64,000 nucleotides of DNA from Fomes fomentarius (taxonomy: Eukaryota; Basidiomycota; Agaricomycetes; Polyporales; Polyporaceae), in assembly GCA_022606135.1 (NCBI GenBank), contig JABYQN010000007.1, positions 1-64,000 of the forward strand. The letters are read 5' to 3'. Below are positions 45,700-55,937 of the stretch, piece by piece (within the stretch, counting starts at the first letter, position 1; each line of letters begins with the position of its first letter). The notes beneath the pieces are model-generated. The model did not search any database and was not told where the DNA came from. It saw nothing but the letters and a program-made list of their open reading frames with translations. Both the position numbers and the translations under genes were made by a program.

Positions 45700-48328
45700 G
45701 GCTCAGGGCTTGAAGAAGGATGAAGCGGTGTACAAGCTCTGTGGGGTCGATGAGTTCCGTCTGAGTCCGGCGCGACAGATAGAGAGTAGAGTACTCACAA
45801 TGCTGGGGTCGCAGAGGACTGTGCTGCTTTGAGATGGCAGCCTCAGTTGCCTATGTACCCGACCGCATGCTGCGGATGGACATCGGTTAGCACAAGTTGA
45901 AGTGGCGGCAGACGATATCGATGTTCAATTGCGATCAGATTCTGCAGCCTGCCCGGACGACGTCGGACTGCGCCGCCATGGTCGACCACGGTATGATGAC
46001 CTTGTTCGCGACACCGTTATTGATTGTGTCAATAAGTTTTGAGCCTGTTCGGTAGCCACGAACTTGAACGGGGTCGTGTAGCTATGCGCCGGCCGCGTAG
46101 TAGTCCTCGCGGAGTCCTAGGCTCTATGGCAAGATGGAGTGACGAGGAGTGACGGGCGAGCAACCGAACCTGTAACTTAGGCAAGAAATGCCCGCGTGGC
46201 GTCCACCTCGCTGTGCAATGTGAATATTGGGTGGGACGCTGCGCAGCCTTGACTGCGTCTGGCACTGCGCGCGCAGCTCCGTGACCTCCTCCGAGTCGGC
46301 GTTCAAGCTCAAGTTGTGAGGATTTCACAACCACATAGCGTTGTGACGGCGCCTGACGGAAGTTGCTCAAACGTGGAGATATGTGAGGAATAGAGCCTCA
46401 GCGTACGCGTGTTCCGTAGCCAGCGATATCAAGTCGAAGAATCTGGAACGATTCCGAGTCCGCGACTGCGGAGTCGGAAACTTGTGTGGACCACTATGGT
46501 GATCTTGCATACGCAGTCCATAGTGGGAACTTGAATTTCGTATCGCCACGGACTCCGACCTTGTCTTCCGAACCATGTGTGTGAGTACAAATGAGAGGCT
46601 GAAGAATGAGACAGAAGGATGAGCCTTATACTGCAATTGAACGGCAAGTCGGGATGCGCAGCCTGTTTTGCGTGCAGGCAAGTATCCCAGATATATAACG
46701 CAATGCATTGTCCTCTCGGTCTTTAGAAATACACAACCGCAGTCAGAAAGCAGAGAACGACTGATCCGCTCCAGCTCGCTACTCACCTTGTATGTACTCA
46801 CCGAGTAACCCGAAGGTCGCGGAAGAATGTGCCACTCGGGTACTGGCATTATGGGATCCGAGTGCCTGCGACTACCCCACGAGCGTACACACGCCACTAC
46901 AAAGCGCACGCGTATATGTGCCACCCATCACAACCCGGCACGATCGACCTGTTCCTTGCACATATGATCCCAAAATACAGTCTTCTAATTTTTCCTCCTT
47001 TCCGTGGCCCCGCCCGAAGAATTCTGTGTCCCAGGTGCCCAGTACCACGTGGAGAAACTAACCCCAGCCCTGAAGTCTCAGCCGAATCCTGCATTCCGGG
47101 TATAAAGCCCGAGACTGTCCTGTACGAGGAGACACATGATCCACGCAAGCAAGGAGTGCCACCGTGAGGCGCGTGAGGTTCACAGCGATCCGGGGGATAC
47201 AGGCCCGACTCCGAGAAAACGGGGTAGCAACAGCGTGAGCGATCGAGCGCAACCTCGGAACGCGCGCATCTCGAGCCGCAGTTCGTACGGTGAGGGTTAG
47301 TACCCAGGGCGCGTCGGACGATCCCAAGGAGTACTGGATGCAGTCGTTTGCAACCAGCGAGCGGTCATCCCTGGACGTCGACGGCGTGGATTCGGATCGC
47401 TGGAGATCGTGTTCCGTGGCGGGGTGAATGAATAGACGAGATGGATTATGGGAGATCGTCGCTCCAGTACTAACCCGTCTCCCGTTCCGCGCCCGACGAG
47501 CCAATCGGAGCACGAAGGTTGACGGTTGAGTCGAGGGCATGCGGGATGTAAGGATTTTCGGACCGACGCAGGTCAAAGATAGAAGGTGGTGGTTTCAGCA
47601 AGCGTTCAGAACAGTGAGTAGACAACAAGCGAGCACGTACGCACGAACATGACGCCTCATAAGGCGGGAGCTGAGAACATCGGGGTGGTGGTGCACGGCC
47701 TTACATGACAGTCTCCGTGATGGATGGAAGACGGATGTTGAAGGTCTATAACCGCCGGGTTGATCGAGGCACACGCAGAACGCACCAGCGGCCAGGCTTG
47801 ATCTCCTGCGAATCGGATGTCAAGCCTCCATCCACTGTACAACTTCCTGGAAGCATCGTCCGACAGATGAAGCGAAGTCTTACTTGGTGGTTCGCGTCTA
47901 CCTCTGCATGGATGTTGGTAGGTCGTCCCAAGCGTGAATAAAGGCAGCCGTTGTCGTTATGCCGCACATACTTGCCAGCTCGCTCGTCTACATCATATCC
48001 AGTCGAGTCGTCGACATCGTTGCGCTGTGATGTCCTGGAATGCCCTCTCCCAAGATCGCGCGGAGCACGAAAATCTAGGCGGAGAAGGCGATTTGTTCCG
48101 AGACTGTGTCGACGCGCTTATCTGTGCCAGCTGTAAACAATGACAACATCATATATAGTCACCACCTCATCTGTCGACGGGTGCCATAGTTCAGTCATCC
48201 AGACTTCGACTCGACCTCGACTGTTGCACCTGCCTGGGGATAGAACGAGACGGGAGTGCGTTATCTGCTTATGCACCTGGTGAGGACAGCGACTTATTGA
48301 ATGGGTAGAGAGCACTAAGGAGAAGACG
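45700..48328. other. 2.6-kb intergenic region, no gene recognised
   Basis: No frame in this interval shows a domain. The right end, just before 48329, should contain the kinase-like gene's promoter. Confidence 0.4.
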
Positions 48329-50619
48329 ATGAACCCAACTGGCCTCACACCCACGGTAACAGAATTGAAGGCAGAGCTTGATGAGAATGTCAAACGCCTC
48401 CGGGGCGCAGTGGTGGGCGGCCCGACCCTCGCCCAGGCCTAGAAAATCTTTGGTGAGTGAGAGGATATTGCGGGGCATCGGGTTACGTCAACGAATGACG
48501 AATGATATTGGCGCAGACCTCCGCCAGAACCCACAGTACTATGAACGACGTCCGGGTGATGTCACGCTCGGAGGCATTACTCGTGAAGATCTATTTGCGA
48601 TCGTCAGGCAACGAGACCTGCCACCGATGATGAACGATATCTCCATCAATAGAACCCAAAAATCACGCTCTCAGGACGAGATCCTCCTCGGGATGTCTCG
48701 ACGCTCGATAGATGTGTTGCGGGTTGCACCCGGCAGTCTGCCGATGAAGTTCAAGACCAACGAGGACGCGCAGCGGCTATATCACGCCCACGTTTGGAGC
48801 GCGATAGAGGAGCCAGTCGTGCTAAACGACTTCGGCAGGTGGTCTCGCAATGAGAACAACGTCAAGGAAATGATGAAAGATGTGCTAGGCAAGCTCAGCT
48901 CGTTGCAGTCTGCCTATGACCTATGCGGGGATACTGGTCGGCTCGCGCATGAGGCCAATATGGAGGCCTACGAATGGCTATTGGAAAGTGGCAGCACTGG
49001 GAATGGAACTATTCCCGACCTCGTCTTGAGGGAGTACGGACAGAGTGACGATCAGGGAGTCGTCTCCGTCGAGCTGAAGACGTTCGTGATGTTTGTGAGC
49101 CATTTTGTGGATTTGGATGGTGTTGTCACGGCTGGCCGAATGAAGGTGCCGCTCCCCATAAAGGACCTCCGTGCGAGGGTCGATGAGACCCTGCGGCTCG
49201 CGCAGAAGCCGCCGATGGAGTGGCCGGCGGATGGTCAAGAACCGAAGTTGTCGACGGCGGAGTCTATATGGCTCCAGGTGAGTGCAGGAACTGAACTGAC
49301 TGTAGTCGCGAAAGTTGGCTAACTGAATCGGACATAGGTGTTCAACCAGCTTGTCCGGTTGCATACCTCGTTCGGGGTCTTTGGATGCCCGGAGGTCTTC
49401 TACCTTGTCGAGAGGACTGACCAATCCGCCATGAGTGTCGAGGGACCATATGTGCGGCCGACCTTTTTCAAGCAGCTGGCCCAGTGGCGGGGCCGGCAGT
49501 CGGAGAGTGCGTCGAGTACTCCCGAATCGACGCCGGTGGCTGGGCCATCAAGATCGAATGCGAGTACTCCCGGTGGGAAGAAGATTACTCCCAGGGCGAC
49601 AAAGGCGGGACGGAGTTCGGGAAGTTCGTTGACCCCGAACCCGCCGAAGGCTCCGACGGATGAGCGGCTTGAACCGCTTGTTGGTACGGTGGAGCAGCCG
49701 AGGAACGAGGGGAGCACGGCGGATATCTTGGACTTTGTTGTGCAGGCTGCTGCGGTGAGTGCTCACGATGAGACCCGGGCTGAATCGATGTATATTGATG
49801 TCAATGTTTGCAGTGCTGGACAGCCGGGGCGTACACGAAGCAAGTCGAAATCGCTGACTGCTGTGCGGCAGCTGACGCTCATACAATGTCAGAACGACAC
49901 CGGAGCCGTACAAGCAGGCAGATCTGGCGATGGTTCCGAAGTCAAATCAGTAGCCTGTGGCTTTTGCAGCGGTGGGGTGAGCACCAGCTTGTGCATGCAC
50001 GCGCCGTCAAGTTTCGGTCGATCTCTGGGTATGTGAACGAGCCCGCGGTGCGGAAGGGTAACGCGATCGGCGTGAAGTGGACGATGCTTGACATCTTCTT
50101 TTTCTGTGTTTCGTGGCTTCTGAGTGCGGTATGCGGCTACGTTCCGGTGCTCCAAGTGTGCAGATATGCTGGCCGGGGATCGACTGCGACGGCCTACCGA
50201 GGACATTATTGTGGTGTCCGATTTGTGGTGAAGAAGCCGGTGGAGGGCGAGGTTGCATGGAGGGAGTGGCGTGGGCTCGTTGCGCGGCTTCCGAACGACC
50301 TGGCTGCGTTGTCGCAGCTTCCTATCCCGAGGTACTATGGGCTGTTCGGCGGGGAGTTGGACAACGTGATCGTCATGTCGGATTGCGGTTCGCCTATCAG
50401 CCCTTTAGCATTGGATGAGGAGATGCGGTGCGTGCTGATCTTGATGGAAATACTGTTGAGAGTGCTGTGCTAATGAGAGTGGGCAGGGCGAAGGTGGAGG
50501 ACGCGATTGCAGAGATTGAGGCGGCTGGCCTTTCTCCTACCGACGTCTCGTTCACTAATGCGGTGGTGCAGGGCGACCGGGTGACGATTGTGGACTTTGC
50601 GGATGATGATATGCTGTAG
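48329..50619 (+). CDS. Protein kinase-like protein with degenerate, shortened catalytic domain
   Basis: Proposed exons are 48329-48452, 48517-49277, 49338-49754, 49814-50427 and 50487-50619, all in phase (about 682 codons). The long N-terminal part has a helical region (NNVKEMMKDVLGKLSSLQSA) and a Ser/Pro-rich linker (about 49500-49700). The C-terminus has a kinase N-lobe with a glycine loop (GRGSTATAYRG), an invariant-Lys candidate (VRFVVKKP), EVAWREWRGL as the alpha-C helix, and a hinge (VIVMSDCGSP). It is followed by AKVEDAIAEIEAAGLSPTDV, then TNAVVQGDRVTIVDFADDDM and the stop. In relatives of this type the catalytic motif is H-G-D-x4-N; here it reads P-T-D-x4-N. The DFG-like motif is DFA, and nothing follows it. 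A TAG at 48440-48442 interrupts the proposed first exon, so the start may be downstream (for instance the ATG at 48498) or the allele may be broken. Confidence 0.6.
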
Positions 50620-51550
50620 CAAGTATGGATGGACTGGGTGGACAGGACAATCATCTCTGTGGCTTCGTATCGCTCTTGCATAGCTATGTCTCTCAAGAAG
50701 GTTGGACTCACGGCAGTGGATATGAGTCCCAGCCGCCCGCCTTGGACAGTTTCGCTGGGATAGAGCCCTCAGCCCGTCGCGCCGAGGCATTCGTTCCGCC
50801 ACGATCCATGTGTTCTAGCTTGACGTGTGAGTGCGATCGAATGCACAAGATTCACTTGTACGCACAAGTGGTCAACTTGACGTCCATTAATCACAAGTAC
50901 TGTGCCGATCGAGAACCAAGTTCTTATTCTCGACACTCGTCATCTGTTAAAGTAAGGTGGAACGCACGCCCGGCCAAGTAGCGAGTCCGACCCAACTTCT
51001 TCTGCGGTCCCCAGCCTGCTGCCAACTGCAACGTGCCAGTGAATAATCGGATTTTCAAGTTGAGACGACTGACAGTACCACATCCAGCTCCGGACATTAT
51101 AGAATGCAATGTTTGCAGACCATCATCGCACAGACGTGACAGCGCCGTGGTCCATAAACGGAGGGACTCCAGAGGGTCTTTACAAGTCACCGGGCGCATC
51201 TCACGTCGTCCCTCGAACATGCAGACATCCAAACTACAACGTTCAGGTCTTTCATGCTCTGTTGCCATCCCCTTCACTGTCGCCGTGCACGGTCACGGTC
51301 TACTCCTCGATGGACCGGTCATTCTCCACTATTCTTCAGATACATAATTCTGACCTTCGCACGTTTCGTGACTGTGGCAGATGGCCAACGATGGCACTCA
51401 CTTATTACTAGTATATTGCCTACGTCACGCCGCCTACGCCCTGTATCATGCGGAGTTGGCTATAGTAACGTTAACTTTCAGTGAGACCCACGACAGTCAC
51501 GGCGAAAAGCGTACTAGGAACGCACCTGGGACAGACATAGAGAAGGCAGC
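50620..51550. other. Convergent intergenic region, no gene recognised
   Basis: About 930 bp between the kinase-like gene and copy B of the small membrane protein. Only unspecific short frames are present. Confidence 0.4.
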
Positions 51551-52198
51551 TCAGAGCGTGATTCCACCTTGCTCTACATCAGACGACGCCTGCTGCGCCC
51601 CTTGCCATCCTGCTTGGACCACCTTGACGAGCTTCTTAGTTTGTGGCGCGGCGCTCACCCGTCTCCAGAGCCTCTCGGATCCGATCGTCAGACCACGTCC
51701 GACGCCCTCAAGCACGTGCCCACAGCCGTACAGTATGACTCCCGCGGCGGCGAGGGCAGCCGCGACGACGATGGCGGGAGGAAGAAGGATCGCGAGCAGC
51801 CCGGTCCAGAGGAGACGCAATACGTTGAGTGCTTCCGTAGCGTTCACCGCCGCTGCATCCGTGCCTCCTGCAGAGTCCAGAACCCTACGGTACTCCGCAT
51901 GCACCTTGCCCGTGAGGAAGGACCTGGACGAGAGAGGGGGGAGCAACCAATTACTTCTATATAGGGGCACGGTCACTTGGCACGAGGGAGCGACTCACCA
52001 GGTATTCGGCCGTGCGGAATGGACAAGGCTGGAACCTGCATGGGTTGGCGGGTACTCGTCGACGACCACAAACCTAGATGGTCCCTCCATGGGGACGGTG
52101 TGTTCCGAGCGAGGGCTTGGATCGAGCATGGGGTCCGCAACCATCACCTCATTCCAGGATTCCGGAGCCTTCCAAAGGAGAGAAGTCGGGTCAGCCAT
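51551..52198 (-). CDS. Small membrane protein, copy B of a local paralogue pair
   Basis: A 190-residue protein from exons 51999-52198 and 51551-51923 joined in phase; ATG is at 52196-52198. The first exon encodes a soluble region with aromatic and Pro residues (MADPTSLLWKAPESWNE, VVVDEYPPTHAGSS). The second has the membrane core RLLWTGLLAILLPPAIVVAA then GVILYGCGHVLEGVGRGLTI, closely matching copy A at 45196-45699. The tail is Lys/Gln/Asp-rich. Copy A has no intron and a different N-terminal half, so only the membrane region is conserved. The gene faces the kinase-like gene tail-to-tail. No known domain is recognised. Confidence 0.65.
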
Positions 52199-54325
52199 CG
52201 CAGATCTTCTAAGTTCAGACTCGACGACTAAGGACGAAAAGCGGAGGTCTATATGATGAGTGAGTCTCTGAACACGTCCCTTCTTGCTCAACAGTGTACT
52301 TACGATGTAGGATGTTGAAGAGAGAGAGTGTGTGCAGACGTGGATGCAACAAGTTGCCTATGTATCGTATCTGGGCGCGGGCACAGGCTCCCTGTGAGCG
52401 GTGTGGTAGTTGACCTGAAGTGCCTCAGCGCATCTGCGGCAGTCGGCTGTGAGTAAAGGTGAGTCAGTATATTACATCGGACCACGATGGAAGTGTCGTC
52501 TCTTACATCGGAACTGTCGAAGCAAGCGCACAATGTAGTTTACTGCACCGCGCGCAGTATCGAAGGCGTCCAACCGAACGCTCTGAGCATCTATTGCTGA
52601 AACATTCTAGTCTTGTTTGCCGTATGCATATTTGCTGGAGGTACCGCAGCGTAAGGGAGGCCGCTCTCAAGGATCGACTGGACACCATGAATTCGGAGAC
52701 TCCGAGCAGACACCGTCGAGCACCGTGAGCGTCTTGTTAATGCGCCTTCGGCTTCGGAGCTGCCAGGACATTTGATGTGTCGATGAAATGTTCGCGGCCG
52801 TTATGCGTGCGTTTCACGCCTTGACCGTCTGTCCCGGTCATTGAGCTGCAGGCGAAGCAACGGTCACATACGGGTCCGCCGCCCACAACAATCGCAAATC
52901 ACAAGAACATGAATCTGGAGGACTTCGGGCTGTACAACCAACATCTCCAGACCAAGGTTCAGTATGTCTAGGTCCCGGTGATTATCACCATGTAAACCAA
53001 AGACACCTTGCTTGGTAGGACGTACCACATTTGGAGTACATAGTTGATGGCTGCGACTGGACGTAGGACGTAGCTGTCTGCTAGATTCAAAAAGAAGATC
53101 GGAAGTCTGAGGTTCAGTTGTCAGCATTCTGGTACAAAGGAGTCGGAGTGTTTCCCGTGAGCCAGAGAACTGACCATGGGGTCAACTGCTGCTATGCCAC
53201 GCAGTAGCAGGAGCTCAAGCACTCAACACCCAGTGTGCCCCCTGAAAAGCCTAGAGCGGAGAAGTGGAAGGTACGGTACTCGGGTGTTGCCAGAAGAGAA
53301 CCCGCCGGTCCCTGTCTCCATATCCCATAGGGCGGTGGCGCGTACGTAGCAGCGGCTCCTCGGACGTACCACGTTCCATTGCGCTGTGTACGCGCTGATC
53401 AGAACATCCTAGAAGCCCAGAACTACAATGCCTCGCGATCTAGTGACTAGAAGCTGATTGCGTTTTTATCACGGAAGATATCTGGTGCGTTCTTTGGTTC
53501 TAGACTCCGATGTCCTCGGTACTTTCGAGTTTCAGCAGAGAGAAGTACTTACGCGAGCTAAGAGAACAGAAAGGACTTGCTGTGCGGATGATCCGCGTTC
53601 CGCCATACGTTGGCCCTTCCAGTGGAAGGTCCTTATCGTACATTCGACGACATTCTATGGACGGCTCAGATACTAATGACAGCCCTGTGTGTATAGCATG
53701 AAAGCAAAAGTGAATGGACACTTGCCCAGCTAGCCTGCTTGGTATTTCACCAACGTGCCCGTGCGCCGCTGGACGGCTCTTTCTTAGCCGCTTCCGCGTC
53801 CTTGCGCGGTCCGCGGCCGAAGAGTGCATCCAGAACGCCTGAGCATGGTCGATCTGCATACTTGAGACGTAAGTCTGATGGGCCAGCCGCCAGCCACTCA
53901 TTCCCCGACCCTTCCAATGGACGATGCGGTCTGATGACCGCGCATACCGCGCATACGTGCACTGTTGTCTTTCAAGATACCCTTCAGCCGTGGACATTGA
54001 ACGCGAATCTTGCAGCATTGAGCCTTGACGTCGAGCGATACGTACGGCGACGACACAACAAACACAGCAGACCGCAGTGCGGGATCTAGAACACAACAGG
54101 AGGAGACTGACGCTATGATACAAACCAGGCAGATTAGTAACATTAGACCAAGGCGTAACGATACACACGGCACCATCTCCCAACCACTCCCACTACTCAG
54201 CGCTTCCGGGTTCCCCGTGTCCATAGACAGGGCCACGTACTACGACGCGAGTCCCTGCACCCACTCCATGTCCGATGCTGCCAGCGAGACCGACCGGTCT
54301 AGAGCCGACATGACACGGATACGCA
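52199..54325. other. 2.1-kb intergenic region, no gene recognised
   Basis: The longest frame (minus strand, 53500-54183) has no domain, splice support or sensible composition. The left end should contain the promoter of copy B. Confidence 0.4.
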
Positions 54326-55696
54326 TTAGCGAGGGACGTCACCAGGAATCGCATTCCGGCCGAGTATCCGCGCATTGTTCACAAACGCGTGTATGAGGTC
54401 GTCGAATGCGTCCTGTTCGCTCTTGCTGTACTCGCTGTTGCCGCGCTTTGCGGCGACTGAAACGAGATAGTCTGAATCTCGAAGCTCGACTTCGAGTTCG
54501 TGCAGGATCTCCGTCTGGATGTGGACGAGTATTAGTCACAGGATGTGTGAGCGTCAGGATAAAGAGCGAAGAACCTTGGAGTTGGGTCCGGTTGTCGAAG
54601 TAACCTGTGTGAGGTCGATGGCGAATTCTTGATGCGTATAGCTCAGCCGGTCCTTTTTCCGTGTATGCGTCGGCGTACCTATCGGCGGAGGTACTGCAAC
54701 CACACATTTGGCACGGTGATTAGCATATCGTCAAGAAAGTTGCGTAGATAGAAGAGGAAGTGTAGTGACAGCAGGAACCCAAGGTATGGTACAAAAACGG
54801 GAAAGGGAGCGTACCGGGTATTTCCATATTTACGCTCACTCGCCAATCGACGAAGCGTTTTGGGCTGTAGATATTGAGGTCGCCCAAGCGCACCTTACGC
54901 ACACATGCGCGCACTAGTCCGGTCTTCTCGTCGCGCGTGACGCGGATCTTCTCGTGTCCACTATCGGGCATATAGAAGTTGTCGATGAGGTGGAGGTGCT
55001 CGTACGAGATGTCGTTCGTCTTGTTGTCCAACTTCAATTTATTCAGAAGCGTGTTGAAGTGCTGATGTTGTCTCTGCGGATGTCGATGTTTGGTATACTG
55101 AAGGCAATTACAACAAGGAACGTACTCACTGCAGACATGTTGGACTCGAAGCGCAGGTCTTGTGTATCCGGCGCCAGGACTTTACACGCGCACGCGAGGG
55201 ACGCGTCGAGGTATAGACCACAGAGAGTACATGCCTGCACTGTCAGAACGTGACAATTCAACGAGCGAACGATTGAACGTACTTGTCTCGACCAACACCG
55301 GCAACTGCCACCTTTGCCCACCCGGTCCGCGCTCCCTCAGCACTCCAATCTTTGCCTCGACCTCGATAGCGCCTCCTGCGTCCAGCGGTCGATTGTTGAT
55401 GTGGAAGTATATAAAGTCTGCGATCTCGCGAATGAATTCGTCCAAAGGCTCGACGCCAACGACTGAAGGGGCCAGGAGCGGCAGCCCCGACGAACCCTCG
55501 CCCACTTCAGTCCCGTCCTCCCCTCCACTTCGGCTCCCATACCGCCCCCATCTCCGTGTGCGACACCGTTCCCGTTTCCGTTCGACATGCGGTGTTCGTC
55601 GTGTGGCGAAGAGTATCGTGCGCGTTTCGGTGGGCGGGCGTCGGAGACGTGCGGGTCGCGCTCCGAGTCAGACGAGTGCTGTTCGCGGGTGTTCAT
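54326..55696 (-). CDS. CET1: mRNA 5'-triphosphatase (capping enzyme beta subunit)
   Basis: Removes the gamma phosphate of nascent pre-mRNA, the first step of cap formation in the nucleus; the fungal enzymes are metal-dependent tunnel-fold (CYTH-like) proteins. Six exons give 330 residues: 55543-55696, 55283-55504, 55130-55179, 54815-55073, 54575-54693 and 54326-54514, all in phase. ATG is at 55694-55696; the open frame extends upstream only from a TTG. Key motifs are IEVEAKIG (metal-binding Glu pair), LAPDTQDLRFESNMS, HQHFNTLLNKL, NIYSPKRFVDWRVSVNMEIP, RKKDRLSYTHQEFAIDLTQV and the late metal-binding LHELEVELRD. An N-terminal RPPKRARYS may be a nuclear-localisation signal. The first intron is only 38 nt (55505-55542). 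The gene diverges from BCKDH E1 alpha, with 241 bp between ATGs. Confidence 0.88.
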
Positions 55697-55937
55697 GCAG
55701 TGGCCAGCGACCGATTCGAGAGCCAAGAGAGGTCAAAGGAGGCAAGTAGCGAAAGATGCGTGTAGATCAGGAACGCCGTATGACGAGGTTTGGACGAGGA
55801 GAACTGAGCGCATCGGAACGTGTCCGCTCGCTTCGAGCGAACCCCCTTAGCCGACGCGGGCACGTGGCGCAGACGCGCGCTACCCCGCACTCAAGAGTGG
55901 TGAGCGCTCTCGGAACTCGTCCGTGTTCTCGTCCATC
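55697..55937. promoter_or_regulatory. Divergent promoter region of CET1 and BCKDH E1 alpha genes
   Basis: 241 bp separate the two start codons, so the promoters of both genes lie here. No clear TATA element is seen; co-regulation is not implied by the sequence. Confidence 0.4.

Noticed and set aside
53500..54183. 227-codon minus-strand frame
   Set aside because: Unspecific composition, rich in Cys, Ser and Arg, with no motif and no splice or neighbour support.
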